Translations under genes and position numbers: made by a program
In this document: one piece after another, positions 43,503 through 55,333 of the stretch
How positions within the stretch are numbered: the stretch's first letter is position 1
How the letters are laid out: each line of letters starts with the position of its first letter
Notes under the pieces: generated by a model
Told to the model about the DNA's origin: nothing
Seen by the model: the letters and a program-made list of their open reading frames with translations, nothing else
Database searches by the model: none
NCBI GenBank assembly: GCA_015178975.1
Contig: WHVD01000015.1
Location: 930,001-994,000, forward strand
Direction of reading: 5' to 3'
Source of the DNA: Hysterangium stoloniferum
Taxonomy: Eukaryota > Basidiomycota > Agaricomycetes > Hysterangiales > Hysterangiaceae
DNA length: 64,000 nucleotides

Positions 43503-44758
43503 TGATCCCGTCGGGTCTGGGTAACTAGTAATTTATTAGAAGGGGAAAATGCATTTGCTCATGGCACTGCATAGCTGAATAGTCGGCGATCGTTGTCTAA
43601 AGGGGAAGGAATACATATTGACTCTGTGCAATGAGTTTTCTGTACCCGAGTGAGTGTCTGTAGGTCTTATTGATCCTCAACACAAAATAATATACCAAGT
43701 TCTAGTTTCTAAAGCGCCAACCACTAAGCTACCCTCTAAAACTACAAATGCTGACCCTCAACCCTCAAAAGAACTTCTTTATCAACGGCATTCACAACTT
43801 GGCCAGCACCTTCTCAATGACAACCTGTATAAACTCAGCAATGGACGAGGCCTGGACTTTGGGCCATAAGCCAATGCCCTTCCCGAAAACTTGGACAATT
43901 CGTAGTGAAGGGACGTGTTCCTTCAGTCGCCCCATTTGGGAAGGGGAGCATACGGCACCTTCGTCGCCCTACAAGAAAAGGACAGGTAGTGATTTCGGGA
44001 AGCTCATAGGAAGTATCCCGACTGGATAATTTTCCATCGAGGATTAGCAGCCAATAGAAAAATACACGTCTAACCTTCTTTATCAAACTCGGTGCTTGGT
44101 TGTGCGATAATAGTTGAGTGGTCCGTTCATGGCCCCAGTCTTAAGGTTTTCTATATAATATTGAAATTCCTGTACACCACCATATCAATTTGTAAACAAG
44201 AAAAGAAGTCATTGTAAATTGATTGCACCTTTATCGCTCAAGTGGGTATCATTCCTTCCATGCGAAATATATTGCCAGTTTCCTCACTGATCCTGATATG
44301 ATACAGGATTTAATCCGTTTGTGTACCTGACAGGCCGATTCAAGGAGGCCTTTGGAGAGAGGACTCAGTGGCAGACGAGTGTAACGCTGACCTCTCCGTT
44401 AATCTAGCTTATACATTTTGTCGACTGCTCTCACTGAGACTCGCTCATCAGCGGGCTTATGCACGGTCGGACATCGGTTGTTTGGAATCACTCAAGTTAC
44501 GTTGTGTGTATTCACAGTCGGCCATAGGCGCAGCCCTCACAGACTATAAAATTGATTTTAAAAAAAATCCCGATCCCAAAGTGTGAATGCCATGTAGTCA
44601 CCGCGCCCCAGTCATGCCTTATAACAACCTTGTCTCAAAACTTTGCTACCCGCTTAATAGCCTGAAGAAGAGCGAATACCCCTTACCGCAATAAAGCTGC
44701 GATGGTAGGTCAACGCCTTGTACCTTCTTGCGACCCTCACAGTCGGGTCGCACAGCTT

Positions 44759-44800
44759 ATAGAAATTCAGAACACCTCAAGAGGTCGTCTGAATTTCTAT
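44759..44800. repeat. Hairpin, unit B copy
   Basis: ATAGAAATTCAGA and TCTGAATTTCTAT form a 13-bp stem; inside it CCTCAAGAGG is itself self-complementary. The unit A copy (38377-38414) has changes in the inner part that lower the pairing. Confidence 0.5.
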
Positions 44801-45401
44801 CAGGCTGATGCGATCAATTTTCCCGTCGGGTAGAGTGTCGCTCGCTGACTTGATGTGTTACAATCAGATAAGGCGTATTATAAGTGCATGCGGGGTCCAT
44901 GTATATCCATTCATATATACGCGTTTATGATGGCACGAACACGTCGATTAAATCAACACACTACAGCGCGTCACAATTACACATGCTTTAGGCTTTCTTC
45001 TTTTGACGAGTGTGGAGAATGTGGACGGATCGCACGTTGATAGGATAGATGCGGGTGAACCGTAGTGGACACGATTTGACAGTTAGACGTTCATGTGGGA
45101 CTGCCAATATCGTGCCCCCTTACGGAAAACTTGTTGAATTACGTGCTCAATTCCCGAAAGGACCCAAGGACCTTGCTCTTTCGGGCTAAACCGAGCAGTT
45201 GGAACAAAGGAGAGTTTAACTCAATTGTGGACCATCTAACAGATTCTATATCATTTTGTAATTCCATCAAATTCAGGGGTGTGAATGGGATTTTCAATTG
45301 ATTGATTATGCACATGTTCTATGTGATGTAGAACATGTGATGTTAAATCCTGCAACCACATCTGGGAGTTTTGTGGATTTTTAATTGGATATTCCTCTGA
45401 C

Positions 45402-47833
45402 TATTGGATTTTGGGAATCTGATATGCACACAGCAAGAAGCACAGACCATACACCTATATTACAGTAAGCAGTTACTAGACATATACATATAAGGATGAT
45501 ACATGTATTGTAGCCCTTATCTGTTGTAACGAGACTCACTTATTCCAACAGGTTATGGGCCCTGGCAGCACACTCCTGCACATTCAGTCAACTACCCAAA
45601 ACACAAACAGATCATGGTTAGCTACTGTTCACCAAAGCTAGGTGCTGTTGTAGACCACCTTTAATCCCATCACCCAAACCACCATTCCACGCATTGCCAT
45701 TCACTGTGTGAACTTTGTAGACCACCTTTAATCCCATCGCCCAAACACCATTCCATGCATTGTCATTCACTGTGTGAACTTCACTTGTCATATACTACCA
45801 CTGATTCTACAGTCATTACCATAACAAGAATTTACATTCAAAACTGTAATATCCTGCACATGCTCCCAATAATGCTGCAATGACCTGGCTGACTAGGTGC
45901 TGAAAATCCCAGAGCCATTGAGCCTGAGGATGGCCAACCCAACAGGTCAATTGTGAGCTGGAAAGACAGGATGTCTTCACCAGAGGGAATGCTATGACTA
46001 TCAAGTCTTGAAGAGTCATGGTGCAATAGGATGAAGTTGCAGTGAGAAAAAACTTGGACTGGGAAAGTTGGATGGTATAGATTCTTCATTTTGAGGGAGT
46101 GGAAATGGTCACCTCAAGCCCCTCATGCTTGAGGGAGTGTATTAGATTTGGGATAGTGAGGGATAGTGAGCATTGAAACTTGCAGAACAACATGCAGGAC
46201 TGCCACATACACCACAGCCAGGAACCACTGTCTACATCACACACATCATGGGTGGCTCCCGTTAACCACAGCTGAACTGAAAACAATCAAGACCTCGAAT
46301 GAAGATGACGTGATGTACAAAGACCTGCAGGCAATTCTGGGCATCAAACAAAGTCCTCACCTTTTCAAGGCACCACAAATCACAACTACCGCCAATATCA
46401 TGATCAATGACAGCTGCGATAGAGATAAATGTGAAAGTATGGAATGCAGAAAAACCCAGCAGATGACTGAGGTAGCAACCAAATCACAATCTCATTGTGA
46501 GCCAGAGAGATGGAAGAGCTCTACCGGAGGGAATGCTGAACTGGGTGATTAGCTGGATGGGCAAAGGAACGTTGGTGATAGGGTGACAAACTGGAAGAAG
46601 AAAACCAAGAATTTTACTTTGAGGCATACCACACAGGATGACATCAACCAAATGCTCAAGGGTAACCTCGACAACTAGGTCTAGTCAACTTGAATGACAT
46701 ACTGGCTGAGGGAAGGAATGAACTTATAGACACCCAGTACATCATGCAAGATAACATGCTCATCACACTGCAATTGCCACCTGCAATACAAGAAGCAAAG
46801 ACGATGACAAGACATGACAACAATCAATGCACCCATATGGACCTGCTCGAAGATTTCGAGGAGTCCACACATTGGAATTGGAACCATCAGGTCAAGGCCA
46901 TCATGCATGCAAATCGTTAGTGTACACCTGCATATTCAATCAGCAGCTATGAAGGCATGGTTGAAGGGGACATTAGTATCCCTATGCTGCCCCAGAACAA
47001 CTTGCCATGAGATGTTGCTGCTGTTGCAGCCTTGCTATGCATAGATGATCAGCCCCAGGACAGGATGGACGAGAACTTACCTGGAATCTCAACATCATTC
47101 AAAAATGCAATGGCAATGGCCATATAGGATCTCAAAGATCCAGTGTGAACATTACAGAGGTGAAACGACATCAGAACTGGCCAATGAGAAGATGGTGCAA
47201 CACTATGTCAATGCTGCCAAGTATATCAACGTCAAACCCGCTGAGTATACCAGTGTCAAATGTTCAATTGAACCACCACATATTGAGAAAGTGACTGTTC
47301 CTCCTTTTAATGTCACACATCGTTCATCTTTTATCACACATCACATTGGTACTACAACACTCATTCATGCCTACATTCACACAGCAACAACTCTTACAAT
47401 CCGTGTTTATCATTGCCTGCCCATGGAAAGGGCCAAATCACCATTTTACTATTCAGCAAGTTTGTCCTGGATCACTGTGGAACATCCCCACTTGCCATTA
47501 TCACCTGTAATATCCAGGATAGGATTGGGAGTCGAAGTGATGGACAACTATGTGAGTACTTGGGATTCAAGGAGCACACTTGAGGGATGTTGCAGTTATC
47601 TCATGGAGTTCAGGAAATGAACTCAAGAATATGTTTAAGGGAGTGCTCTGATTTAGTGTAATCTCCTTGTGCTCGAGGGAGTGTATTGGATTTTGGGAAT
47701 CTGATATGCATGCAGCAAGAAGCACGGACCATACGCCTATATTAGTAAGCAGTTAATAGACATATACATATAAGGACAATACATGTATTGTAGCCCTTAT
47801 CCGTTGTAACAAGACTCACTTCGTATTCCAACA
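45402..47833 (+). mobile_element. Non-autonomous LTR element, 2432 bp, target-site duplication CTGAC
   Basis: LTRs of about 150 bp (45402-45550 and 47684-47833) begin TATTGGATTTTGG and end TTCCAACA; CTGAC is at 45397-45401 and 47834-47838. GGTTATGGGCCC follows the 5' LTR as a likely primer-binding site, and CTCGAGGGAGTG precedes the 3' LTR as a likely polypurine tract. Open frames inside (46166-46552, 46690-46920, 47045-47620) carry no RT, integrase or protease motif. It therefore depended on a helper. CpG is nearly absent. Confidence 0.88.
45651..45785 (+). repeat. Tandem duplication, about 66 bp, in the LTR-element leader
   Basis: TAGACCACCTTTAATCCCAT occurs at about 45651 and 45718; each is followed by CACCATTCCA and CATTCACTGTGTGAACTT. 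Confidence 0.7.
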
Positions 47834-48303
47834 CTGACAAGTCACAGGAAAGATAAGGGATACAGAATCCCACTGGAATATACAAAATTGAAGGAGTTTA
47901 TATTTAATGATATGGTTGATGCTTAAAAGAACCTATGTACACCTGATCACCCTCCACCTATCTTTTGGATCCTTATGTAACCAATTTTAAATCTTATAAG
48001 GATCAGATAGAGTTTATTGGAGTTTATATAAGATAAGGCTTTACTACGGATCCTAAAATATTTTGGAGAGAGGGGTTTTCCCGGTGAGCAGTGGGTGAGC
48101 TAGAGCATCTCCTTGCTTCGGTACCTCCATTAGTTTTGACAGCTATGACCACCCAGAGTCCTTATTCTTCTATTGTTTTCTTTTGTATAAATACTAGGCT
48201 CCTTCGGCGCTATTGCACCTCAGTCGATTCTTTCGTGTCAACTGAGAGATTCTATTTTTATTATAGGTACAATTACAATATTTAGTCAATTCTATTTGTT
48301 ATA

Positions 48304-48690
48304 GGTTATGGCCCCGTCCCACGTTGCTGAACCTCGACCGAATTCCTGACCACTCGAATTCCTAAATCTCGACTGACCACTCTTGACCCGAACCGACCAC
48401 TGAACTAGTGTTCACCAAACTATTAACAACCACCTTGATTATAACTGATAACTTGTGAATATGTCTACTCAACCATCCCTGTTTCAACTCTGCTGATGAG
48501 CGTTTTGATGGAAATATAAGTGGTATTCTTGGAAGGAGATCATCTTGTCGACAGCTCACACCAGAGGAATTCACGGTTATCTAGATGGGAGTATCATTAG
48601 ATACGACCTAACGCTACATACTCTCAGCGGTACATTGTCTCATTTTGTTCGCGCGCTGAGTTCTTCAATACTCGTCTCCTAGTAGGATGG
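48304..48690 (+). mobile_element. Copia-like leader and gag start fragment (unit B)
   Basis: Counterpart of 39412-39780, with GGTTATGGCCCCGTCCC and the ATGTCTACTCAACC start. It has different small indels from unit A, so neither copy has a long open frame. Confidence 0.35.
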
Positions 48691-48861
48691 CGTCAACCAT
48701 AATGGATGCAAACAACTTACACAAACGGAAACCTCAAGACAGAAAAGGTTTAGTGAACATTCTTGGGCTAAAATTTAAAATCATCAATTTCAAATTTATA
48801 AGATATTTCCGAGATCGAGAATTTGGGCCTCAGCGCTATTAAACATGGGATGAGAAACGTG

Positions 48862-49562
48862 TCAAAAGAAATCAGATGAGCTAAAACGATTTTTTATGCC
48901 AGTATAACTTGAAAACCTGATTAAAATATCTGCAATTGTAGTTTTCTTGCATGAACGGCGGCGCCAGAGCTGGCCTAGACGGGACGTATAGAAGACTAAC
49001 GTTCGAAGGCGTTTAGAGCGGGACGTACCACAGCAGGGGAGGGATGCATTTAGATTTCCCAACAGGTTGCGAAGGGCCATGGAGTATTTCACATGGTAGG
49101 AGGGATCGAAAGCTAGCGCTGCACCTCCCCTGAAAGAAATGACGACATTAGAGAAGGACATGGGGAACCGTTCGTCCGGCCGCATCATTGGCATTGCGTG
49201 AGTCAGGGACACTTGGGCGGAAGAAAAAAAAATTAATTACCGCGAATGCACGATGAGAGGACCTGAGTAATGAGGCTGCAAGAGTGGCGTGGAAGGCCAA
49301 TGTGTCACTTGCGCAACTATATAGCGGTAACGAGGAGTTTGGTAGGATATGGTCAGGCACAATCCTTTTTTGGATTCGGCCCAGTCCCTCCCACACACTC
49401 GTCAGCGCTTGTGTGCTTTGACGGCTGACGAACTCCTGGGATAGCGTTGGAAAGCATAGGAAGGGTGCGTTTGACCTTTGTCCTGACGATCAACCAGCCC
49501 CTCGCTTTGACATCTGCCCTCATTTCCTGTGACCATTTACAATCATACCCACGTAATTTCAA
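48862..49562 (-). pseudogene. Unrecognised multi-exon gene in block X (copy 3), 3' part only
   Basis: Carries PNSSLPLYSCASDTLAFHA, the short intron-like joint, and MRPDERFPMSFSNVVISF as in copy 2. The upstream exons are missing because block X is cut at 49738. Confidence 0.4.
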
Positions 49563-49738
49563 TGCTCAGACGATGCTTGAGCTGAGAGACCTCTCCAGTT
49601 TTTTATGGGCCAACTGTATGACACATTGTCCAGGTTAACCTCTAGGGAAGGCATGGGACTGGATAGCGGCTTGGCTGGTAAGAAGGTGAACCTGTCATCT
49701 TTTGATGTGGGGCCATCCTTGCAATTTTAACTGCCACT

Positions 49739-49961
49739 CATTAGACAGGGGATTCTTGACACCTTTGCCCTTGGTGGGGGCCACAAACTCATCCTCATGC
49801 TCAGAATTGTCCAGGTTATCCAGGAGTACTTTGATATGGGGTTTGTCCATGGCATCCAGCTGGTTCATGAGTGTCTGACTGGTGTACAAAGTAAGTGGGG
49901 AATGAAGAGTCAAGGGTCCAGGTATGTTTTCCTGTTCAGGTTTTCTTCTTCTTGGTGCCAT
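49739..49961 (-). CDS. N-terminal fragment of an unrecognised repeat-associated protein
   Basis: MAPRRRKPEQENIPGPLTLH starts at 49961, followed by DAMDKPHIKVLLDNLDN and an acidic stretch (SEHEDEFVAPTKGKG). At about 49739 it runs into block X copy 3, so the end is foreign. A basic start followed by an acidic middle is typical of small proteins accompanying fungal retrotransposons, but no family is recognised. Confidence 0.3.
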
Positions 49962-49996
49962 ATTGACACAATCTGCAAGTCCAGGGCAGAAAATAC

Positions 49997-50789
49997 TGTT
50001 AAGGGATGTGCAGGTTCATGGAGGGTTTCCAGAGAAATCTGAGATAATCTGGTAGGACTTGGCTTCAGTTTATAGGCTGCACCCTCATGAGATCATGGTG
50101 TCCAATTTCAGAAAGGCAGACAGGAAACCCACAGAGTCTGGGAGTAGTCAATAGGTCAATAGGTTGAACAGTCAATAGATCAGAAGACCAGTTGGAAAGC
50201 CCACTCCGACAAGGTTGATAGCATTGTGTTTCAAAGATGAGAGGTGGGGATGGAGCAGGATATATGCTAAGTTACTGGGGGGAAACTCAGTCGATTTTCT
50301 GACCCCAGATTGTATGTATGTACAAACATCAGCTAGACTATATAGACTGTGAAATGCATGCAATACCAAAACCAGTAATAATAAAAGCCTAAACAAGTAA
50401 TCATGAATCCAGACAAGTAATCATGAATCCAGACAAGTAAACACCAAACTAGGTGTTAGGGACAGAATGGAATGGAGGTGGGGCATGAAACATGACAGGT
50501 CATTTGGCCATAATGGGAGTGGGGCTCAGTTAGAGAGCTGACAGGTGGTCCAGGTGGAGTTTGGTGACTGGTGTGTGAAATGGAGTTGGATATAGACAGG
50601 TTCAATGTGCACAGGTCCCAGCAGGCACTCTGGTCATGACTGTACTTTGGGTGCCATATGTAGAGGGTCGGGTACATATAAGGTGGGGTCCAGATGCCAG
50701 CAGATTTTCTGGTTAACAGCAACCTGGTATAGAGAGTCAAGTGCATGTAGGATGGGGTCTGGAGCCCAGTGGGTTTTCTGGTCCTAACA
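49997..50789 (+). mobile_element. Solo LTR family S, 793 bp, old, no target-site duplication seen
   Basis: Starts TGTTAAGGGATGTG and ends GGTCCTAACA. The internal words TAGGACTTGGCTTCAG and CCAATTTCAGAAAGG identify the family. Flanks AATAC and GCAAG do not match, so one end has been rearranged or the LTR arose by recombination between two insertions. CpG is almost gone. Confidence 0.75.
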
Positions 50790-51090
50790 GCAAGGCTGCA
50801 AACAACAACTTATATCTTGCAATCAATATTGAAGAGCTTCCTTGGGCAACAGGGAGATTAGAAGGAGAAGGTCAAACAGGAACTGACACAGTTTGAGAGC
50901 CATTAATTTCATGGTGCATGTGGCAGATCAAAGTCTTCATCAGAATACTTTCTTGAGAATTCATTCAAGTGTATATATATATTGGATAATGCTTTCATAT
51001 TTAGCTACTGTGTTTATATTCATAAAACCTCTGAGAAACAATTAAACCTGCCATCTGTCTTGATATCTTCCATGACATGCCTTCCACTTG
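50790..51090. other. Spacer before the fossil gypsy element
   Basis: AT-rich DNA with no recognised coding sequence. The gypsy RT begins abruptly at about 51091, so its 5' half (LTR, gag, protease) is gone. Confidence 0.35.
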
Positions 51091-51159
51091 GTCCAGATCA
51101 CCGCAGGAGATGAGTGGAAAACCACTTTCAGAACCTGTTATGGGGCTTTTGAGTGGTTG

Positions 51160-51881
51160 TGTTAAGAACTGAAAACTGACTAATGTCGGTGGCCGACAGG
51201 GACCAATTGGAAGGACTCGGCTTCAGCTTATGTGCTGTGCCCTTGCAAATATCCATAGGGTGTCCTTAGATTTTGGACGGGCGAAGACTAATCCTAAAGA
51301 GTTCCTTTCAGTGAGATACCAATCGGAACCGAAGGACAAGTCGAGTGTCAGGCCAAGGGGTCAGGGCCGGGAGTGGGCGAGTGCATGCAAAGGTGGATGG
51401 GGGATTCTTAGTATGAGACCGTACAGATGTATGAGGGTATTCTGAGTCGATATTCTGATTGCCTAGTAACTACAACTACAGCAGGTTCATATACAAGTAA
51501 CAGGCATCTAGAAAATACTAACGGGGAGAAGGGTAGAAAATGGTATTAACAATAAGCTTGACTAGGAATGGGAAGTTTATGATTAGTTCAGAGGCTGATG
51601 ATAACGGAGAGTGGAATTACGATAAAAGGAAATAGTTCGAGGACTACAAATATAGATAGACATATGTGAAATATAGGATAGAACGGATCAACATAATGAA
51701 AGGGACGTATCAAAAGTTTAATCAGGCAATACGAGTATTTTGACGTGGGCGTAAACAGAGTTTGATCATTGCGAAAGCATACATCAGCTTCGGGGGCTGA
51801 TGGTTTCCAAAGTGGTGACTTGAAAACGTTGATAAGTGGCGATAACCTTGGGACCGATAGGGTTGCGACATGGTTGTAACA
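51160..51881 (-). mobile_element. Solo LTR, 722 bp, target-site duplication GGTTG
   Basis: Opposite-strand relative of 11710-12434: on the plus strand it starts TGTTAAGAACTG and ends GGTTGTAACA. GGTTG is at 51155-51159 and 51882-51886. It lies inside the RT domain of the fossil gypsy (between AFEWL and the THQC-like frame). Confidence 0.9.
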
Positions 51882-52146
51882 GGTTGGTGATTTGGGCTCA
51901 CCAATGCTCCATCTATTTTTCAACATTTTATTAATGATATTTTCTTTGACATGCTTGATGTATGTGTCATTGTTTACTTGGATGACATTCTTATCTACTC
52001 CAAGGACCCCACAGTACATAACAAACAGGTCCACGACGTTCTCCAGAGACTCAGACAATACGGTCTATTTGCAAATGGTAAAAAATGTACTTTTGACACA
52101 GACTCCATGGAATATTTAGGTTTCATCATGGGACCCGATGGACTCC

Positions 52147-53395
52147 TGTAATGGATTCAGCTATTTACTCTCTCAAATAGTTAACAAATGTTGACATGGC
52201 AAGGGATTTAAGAAATAAACAAATAAAGGTCCAGTAATTTAAATACTGATAGATTAATTAGCTGCACTATTAAGCTTAAACAACTAAAGTCAATATTTGT
52301 TTGGTCTCTTGACAGATTCAGATGAACTTGTAGTGATGTGCTCTATGAAAGTTAAGTTCTTCTTGAGAATAAAGGTTTGGGAGCTGAATGTATGCACAAT
52401 AAGTCAGCAGAAACTTGTTGTAAGTCTTCACTTTCCTGTAGCCTTTTAGTTTACTATTTATAAAGATTTAACAAGCTGTTAAATAATTTATAAATAGAGA
52501 GATTGTCCAAGAGTTGAATATCCAAGTGTTTGTTTAAATATTTATTAACTGTGCTGTTAATGTGGGTTCTTGAATAACCTAAATGGGCAGGGATTTCAGT
52601 AATAAGAATTTAGATTTACTTAAGTGATTAGTAAGCCTAAAGGTTTCCAGGAAGCTGAGGGAACTTAGATGAATTAGCTAAGTTCAAGAGTGCTGACAAA
52701 GAGTTCAAGATTCTGCAAGTGTAGGTGCTTGCAGTTAGTATATCAGACTAAGGGTATCATTGTCCTTAGGATGATTAGATAAGCTTCTGAGCTGTGCTGT
52801 TGATAGTAGTAAAGTAGATTGATTTATTCAGTGATTTAGGCCTCTTTTTATACATGTAGAGAGTTCTGCTTAATAATATCTAAATAACTAAATAGGAAAT
52901 TATTAGAAGCTTCTACAGGTTTCCATAATTCCGCTATGATATCATAGCTATCACCTGACTCAAAGATCTGAGCCAGTCGAGTGAGAAAATAGGCCCGGGA
53001 TGGCTGAGGGTGGAAGCAAAACAGCTTCTAGGGCCGAATTTGGATGAAACTGGCTGCTCGGCCATGGAAATGGCACGTGTCGATTTCGAGTTGATGATTA
53101 TGTAATATCACATGATGGAGCCGAAAAAGTGTGCATATATGCAGTGATTATGAGAAAAGGGGCCAAATCACTAAAAATAGATAAATTGGCTTATTAATCT
53201 CAACTTTGGGCCACTCTAGGCTTCAATTATGTAATGTGACATCATTCGAAGCTTTGAGTATGTGAAGTTAAAAGGAAATAGCCATGTTCTTGGAATAATA
53301 AATAAAATAAAATAAAATAAAATAAAATAAAATAAATAGAAATAAATCCCAGAAGATTAAGGGAAAATTCGTGAAGATATACTGGATACATCACA
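52147..53395 (-). mobile_element. Solo LTR, 1249 bp, target-site duplication ACTCC
   Basis: Opposite-strand relative of 5585-6831. On the plus strand it starts TGTAATGGATTC and ends GATACATCACA, with ACTCC at 52142-52146 and 53396-53400. It splits the gypsy RT just after GFIMGPDGL. Confidence 0.9.
53301..53340 (+). repeat. Pentanucleotide microsatellite (AAATA)n
   Basis: About eight AAATA units inside the 52147 solo LTR. The relative at 5585 has a diverged T-rich stretch in the matching place. Confidence 0.8.
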
Positions 53396-54341
53396 ACTCC
53401 ATATGGATGAAGCCAAAGTACAAGTAATCAGCTTTGCCAATTTTTACTGATGGTTTATCTGTGAGTATTCTGAGATCAGGGTCCCCCTTACTCATCTTAC
53501 ACACAAGGGTGCCCTGTGGAATTTTGATGATAAGTGTCAAAAGGCTTTCAATCTTTTAAAAGATTCTTTTTCTTCAGCTCCAATCCCTTTGCATTGGAAA
53601 CTGGACACTCTGCTCATTGTTGAGATGGATGCCTTGGACTATGTACTTGGAGCAATTTTGTCTATCCAGGACTCTGATGGAGAAGTTCACCCCATGGCCT
53701 TTCTGTCCTGGACTTTTACCACACTAGAGCTTGATTATGACATCCATGACAAGGAACTCCTAGCAATTTTTGTAGCCTTCAAATTGTGGCGACACTATTT
53801 GGAGGGCATGGGAATTCTGATTGACATTGTAACAGATCACAAAAACCTGAAATATTCTTTTACCATGAAACCCTTGACAGCAGGTCTGAATACCTATCAG
53901 CCTTCAATATGATCATCTGTTTTCAACCTGGCTGCCTCAGTGGCAAACCCGATGCTTTAACTAGACAATGGGACATCTATCCCAAAGAGGGGAACAATGA
54001 CTATGCCACAGTAAACCCACATAACTTGAAACCCATTTTCACAAATCAGCAGCTTACTGCATCAGTCCACATGACTTTCCTCATACATCCCATCATCCAT
54101 GGAATTATCATTATGGATATTGAGAAATTACATCAGGATATTCTATCAGCAATTCTGCTAGACCTGATCACCAAAGCACACCTTGACAATCCCATGGACC
54201 CCAGTTAACCCTGGTGGTCTTTGACCAGCATGGTTTCATTAGACTTGACAATCACATATATGTACCAGACTCCTACAGTCTCTGCCTAAGAATAGCCCAG
54301 TACAACCATGATCACCCACTCTCAGGACATTTTGGGCTCAA

Positions 54342-55333
54342 TGTTAAGGGTGTGTACATGGAGGGTTTCCAGAGAAACCTGCAGGAAATCTGGTAGGACT
54401 TGGCTTCAGCTTATAGGCTGCACCCTCATGAGATTGTCTTTTCCAATTTCAAATGGGTGGACAGGAATCCCAGGGAGTCTGGGTGGAGTTCATGGGTCGA
54501 GAGGTTGTGGGTCGAGAGGTTGTGGGTCGAGAGGTTGTGGGTCGAGAGGTTGTGGGTCGAGAGGTTGTGGGTCGAGAGGTTGTGGGTCGAGAGGTTGTGG
54601 GTCGAGAGGTTGTGGGTCGAGAGGTTGTGGGTCGAGAGGTTGTGGGTCGAGAGGTTGTGGGTCGCGAGGTTGTGGGTCGAGAGGTCAGGAAGTTGAGATA
54701 GATAAGTTGGAGGTTGAGTGATCGATGGGTCGGAGCCCATGGGCTCCGACTAGCAAGAGCAGTGTGATTCAAAGAGGAGTTTGGAGTGGAAAATATACTA
54801 AGATTACTGGGGAGAATTTAAGCTGATTTTCTGACTGGCTTGTATGTACAACATCTGCCAGACTATATAGACTGTGAAATGAATAACATACCAAATCCAG
54901 TAATAATGAAAATGAAACTAACAAACATAAAATGAGATACATAAGTAAACACCAAAATTGGTGTTAGGAATGGGACAGAATGGAGTGGAGTCTGAATTGT
55001 GACAGGTTGTAAAACCATAATGGGAATGGAGTGGGAGTGGAGTCCGAATTGTGACAGGTCATTTGACTATAACGGGAATGGGGCTCAGTTAGAGGGATGA
55101 CAGGTTTTCTGAGTGGGTCTGGTGACTGATGCGTGGGACAGGGTTGGACATAGACAGGGATGGAGTCCGGTGGGTATTCCGGTGACTGATACACGAAGTA
55201 ATGAATGTTGAATGTGGACAAGTCTGATGTACGGAGTCTGGTGGGAATTGTGGTAAACTGACAATTGGTGCATATAGGGTGTGGGTGCATATAAGTTAGT
55301 GCCTGGAGTCCGGTGGGAATTCCAGTCGTAACA
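54342..55333 (+). mobile_element. Solo LTR family S, 992 bp, target-site duplication CTCAA, with expanded array
   Basis: Starts TGTTAAGGGTGTG and ends CAGTCGTAACA, with CTCAA at 54337-54341 and 55334-55338. It splits the integrase zinc part of the fossil gypsy between GHFGLN and the downstream frame. It is about 180 bp longer than 14794-15601, mostly because of the 15-bp array. Confidence 0.9.
54496..54688 (+). repeat. 15-bp minisatellite, 12 full units plus one partial
   Basis: The unit GTCGAGAGGTTGTGG is repeated without change eleven times from 54496; the twelfth unit (54661) has GTCGCG. Because 15 is a multiple of 3, all frames stay open and give repeats such as Gly-Ser-Arg-Gly-Cys; these are not genes. 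The CpG in every unit contrasts with the CpG-poor LTR around it. Confidence 0.95.

Larger units (their letters stand above)
43503..49738 (+). repeat. Segmental duplication Y, unit B (with LTR insertion)
   Basis: Second copy of 37076-40812, enlarged by the 2.4-kb LTR element at 45402-47833. It ends abruptly at about 49738 (TTGCAATTTTAACTGCC), where unit A continues into block X. The two units are 6.43 kb apart in direct orientation. Confidence 0.85.

Noticed and set aside
37076-49738. CRISPR-like or other prokaryotic array
   Set aside because: The repeats are two long segmental copies with introns and LTR elements nearby. There are no short evenly spaced repeats and the DNA is eukaryotic.
54400-54772. 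Long open frames with repeated Trp-Val-Glu-Arg, Gly-Ser-Arg-Gly-Cys or Ser-Thr-His-Asn motifs on both strands
   Set aside because: They are translations of a 15-bp minisatellite inside a solo LTR. The period is a multiple of three, so all frames are open.
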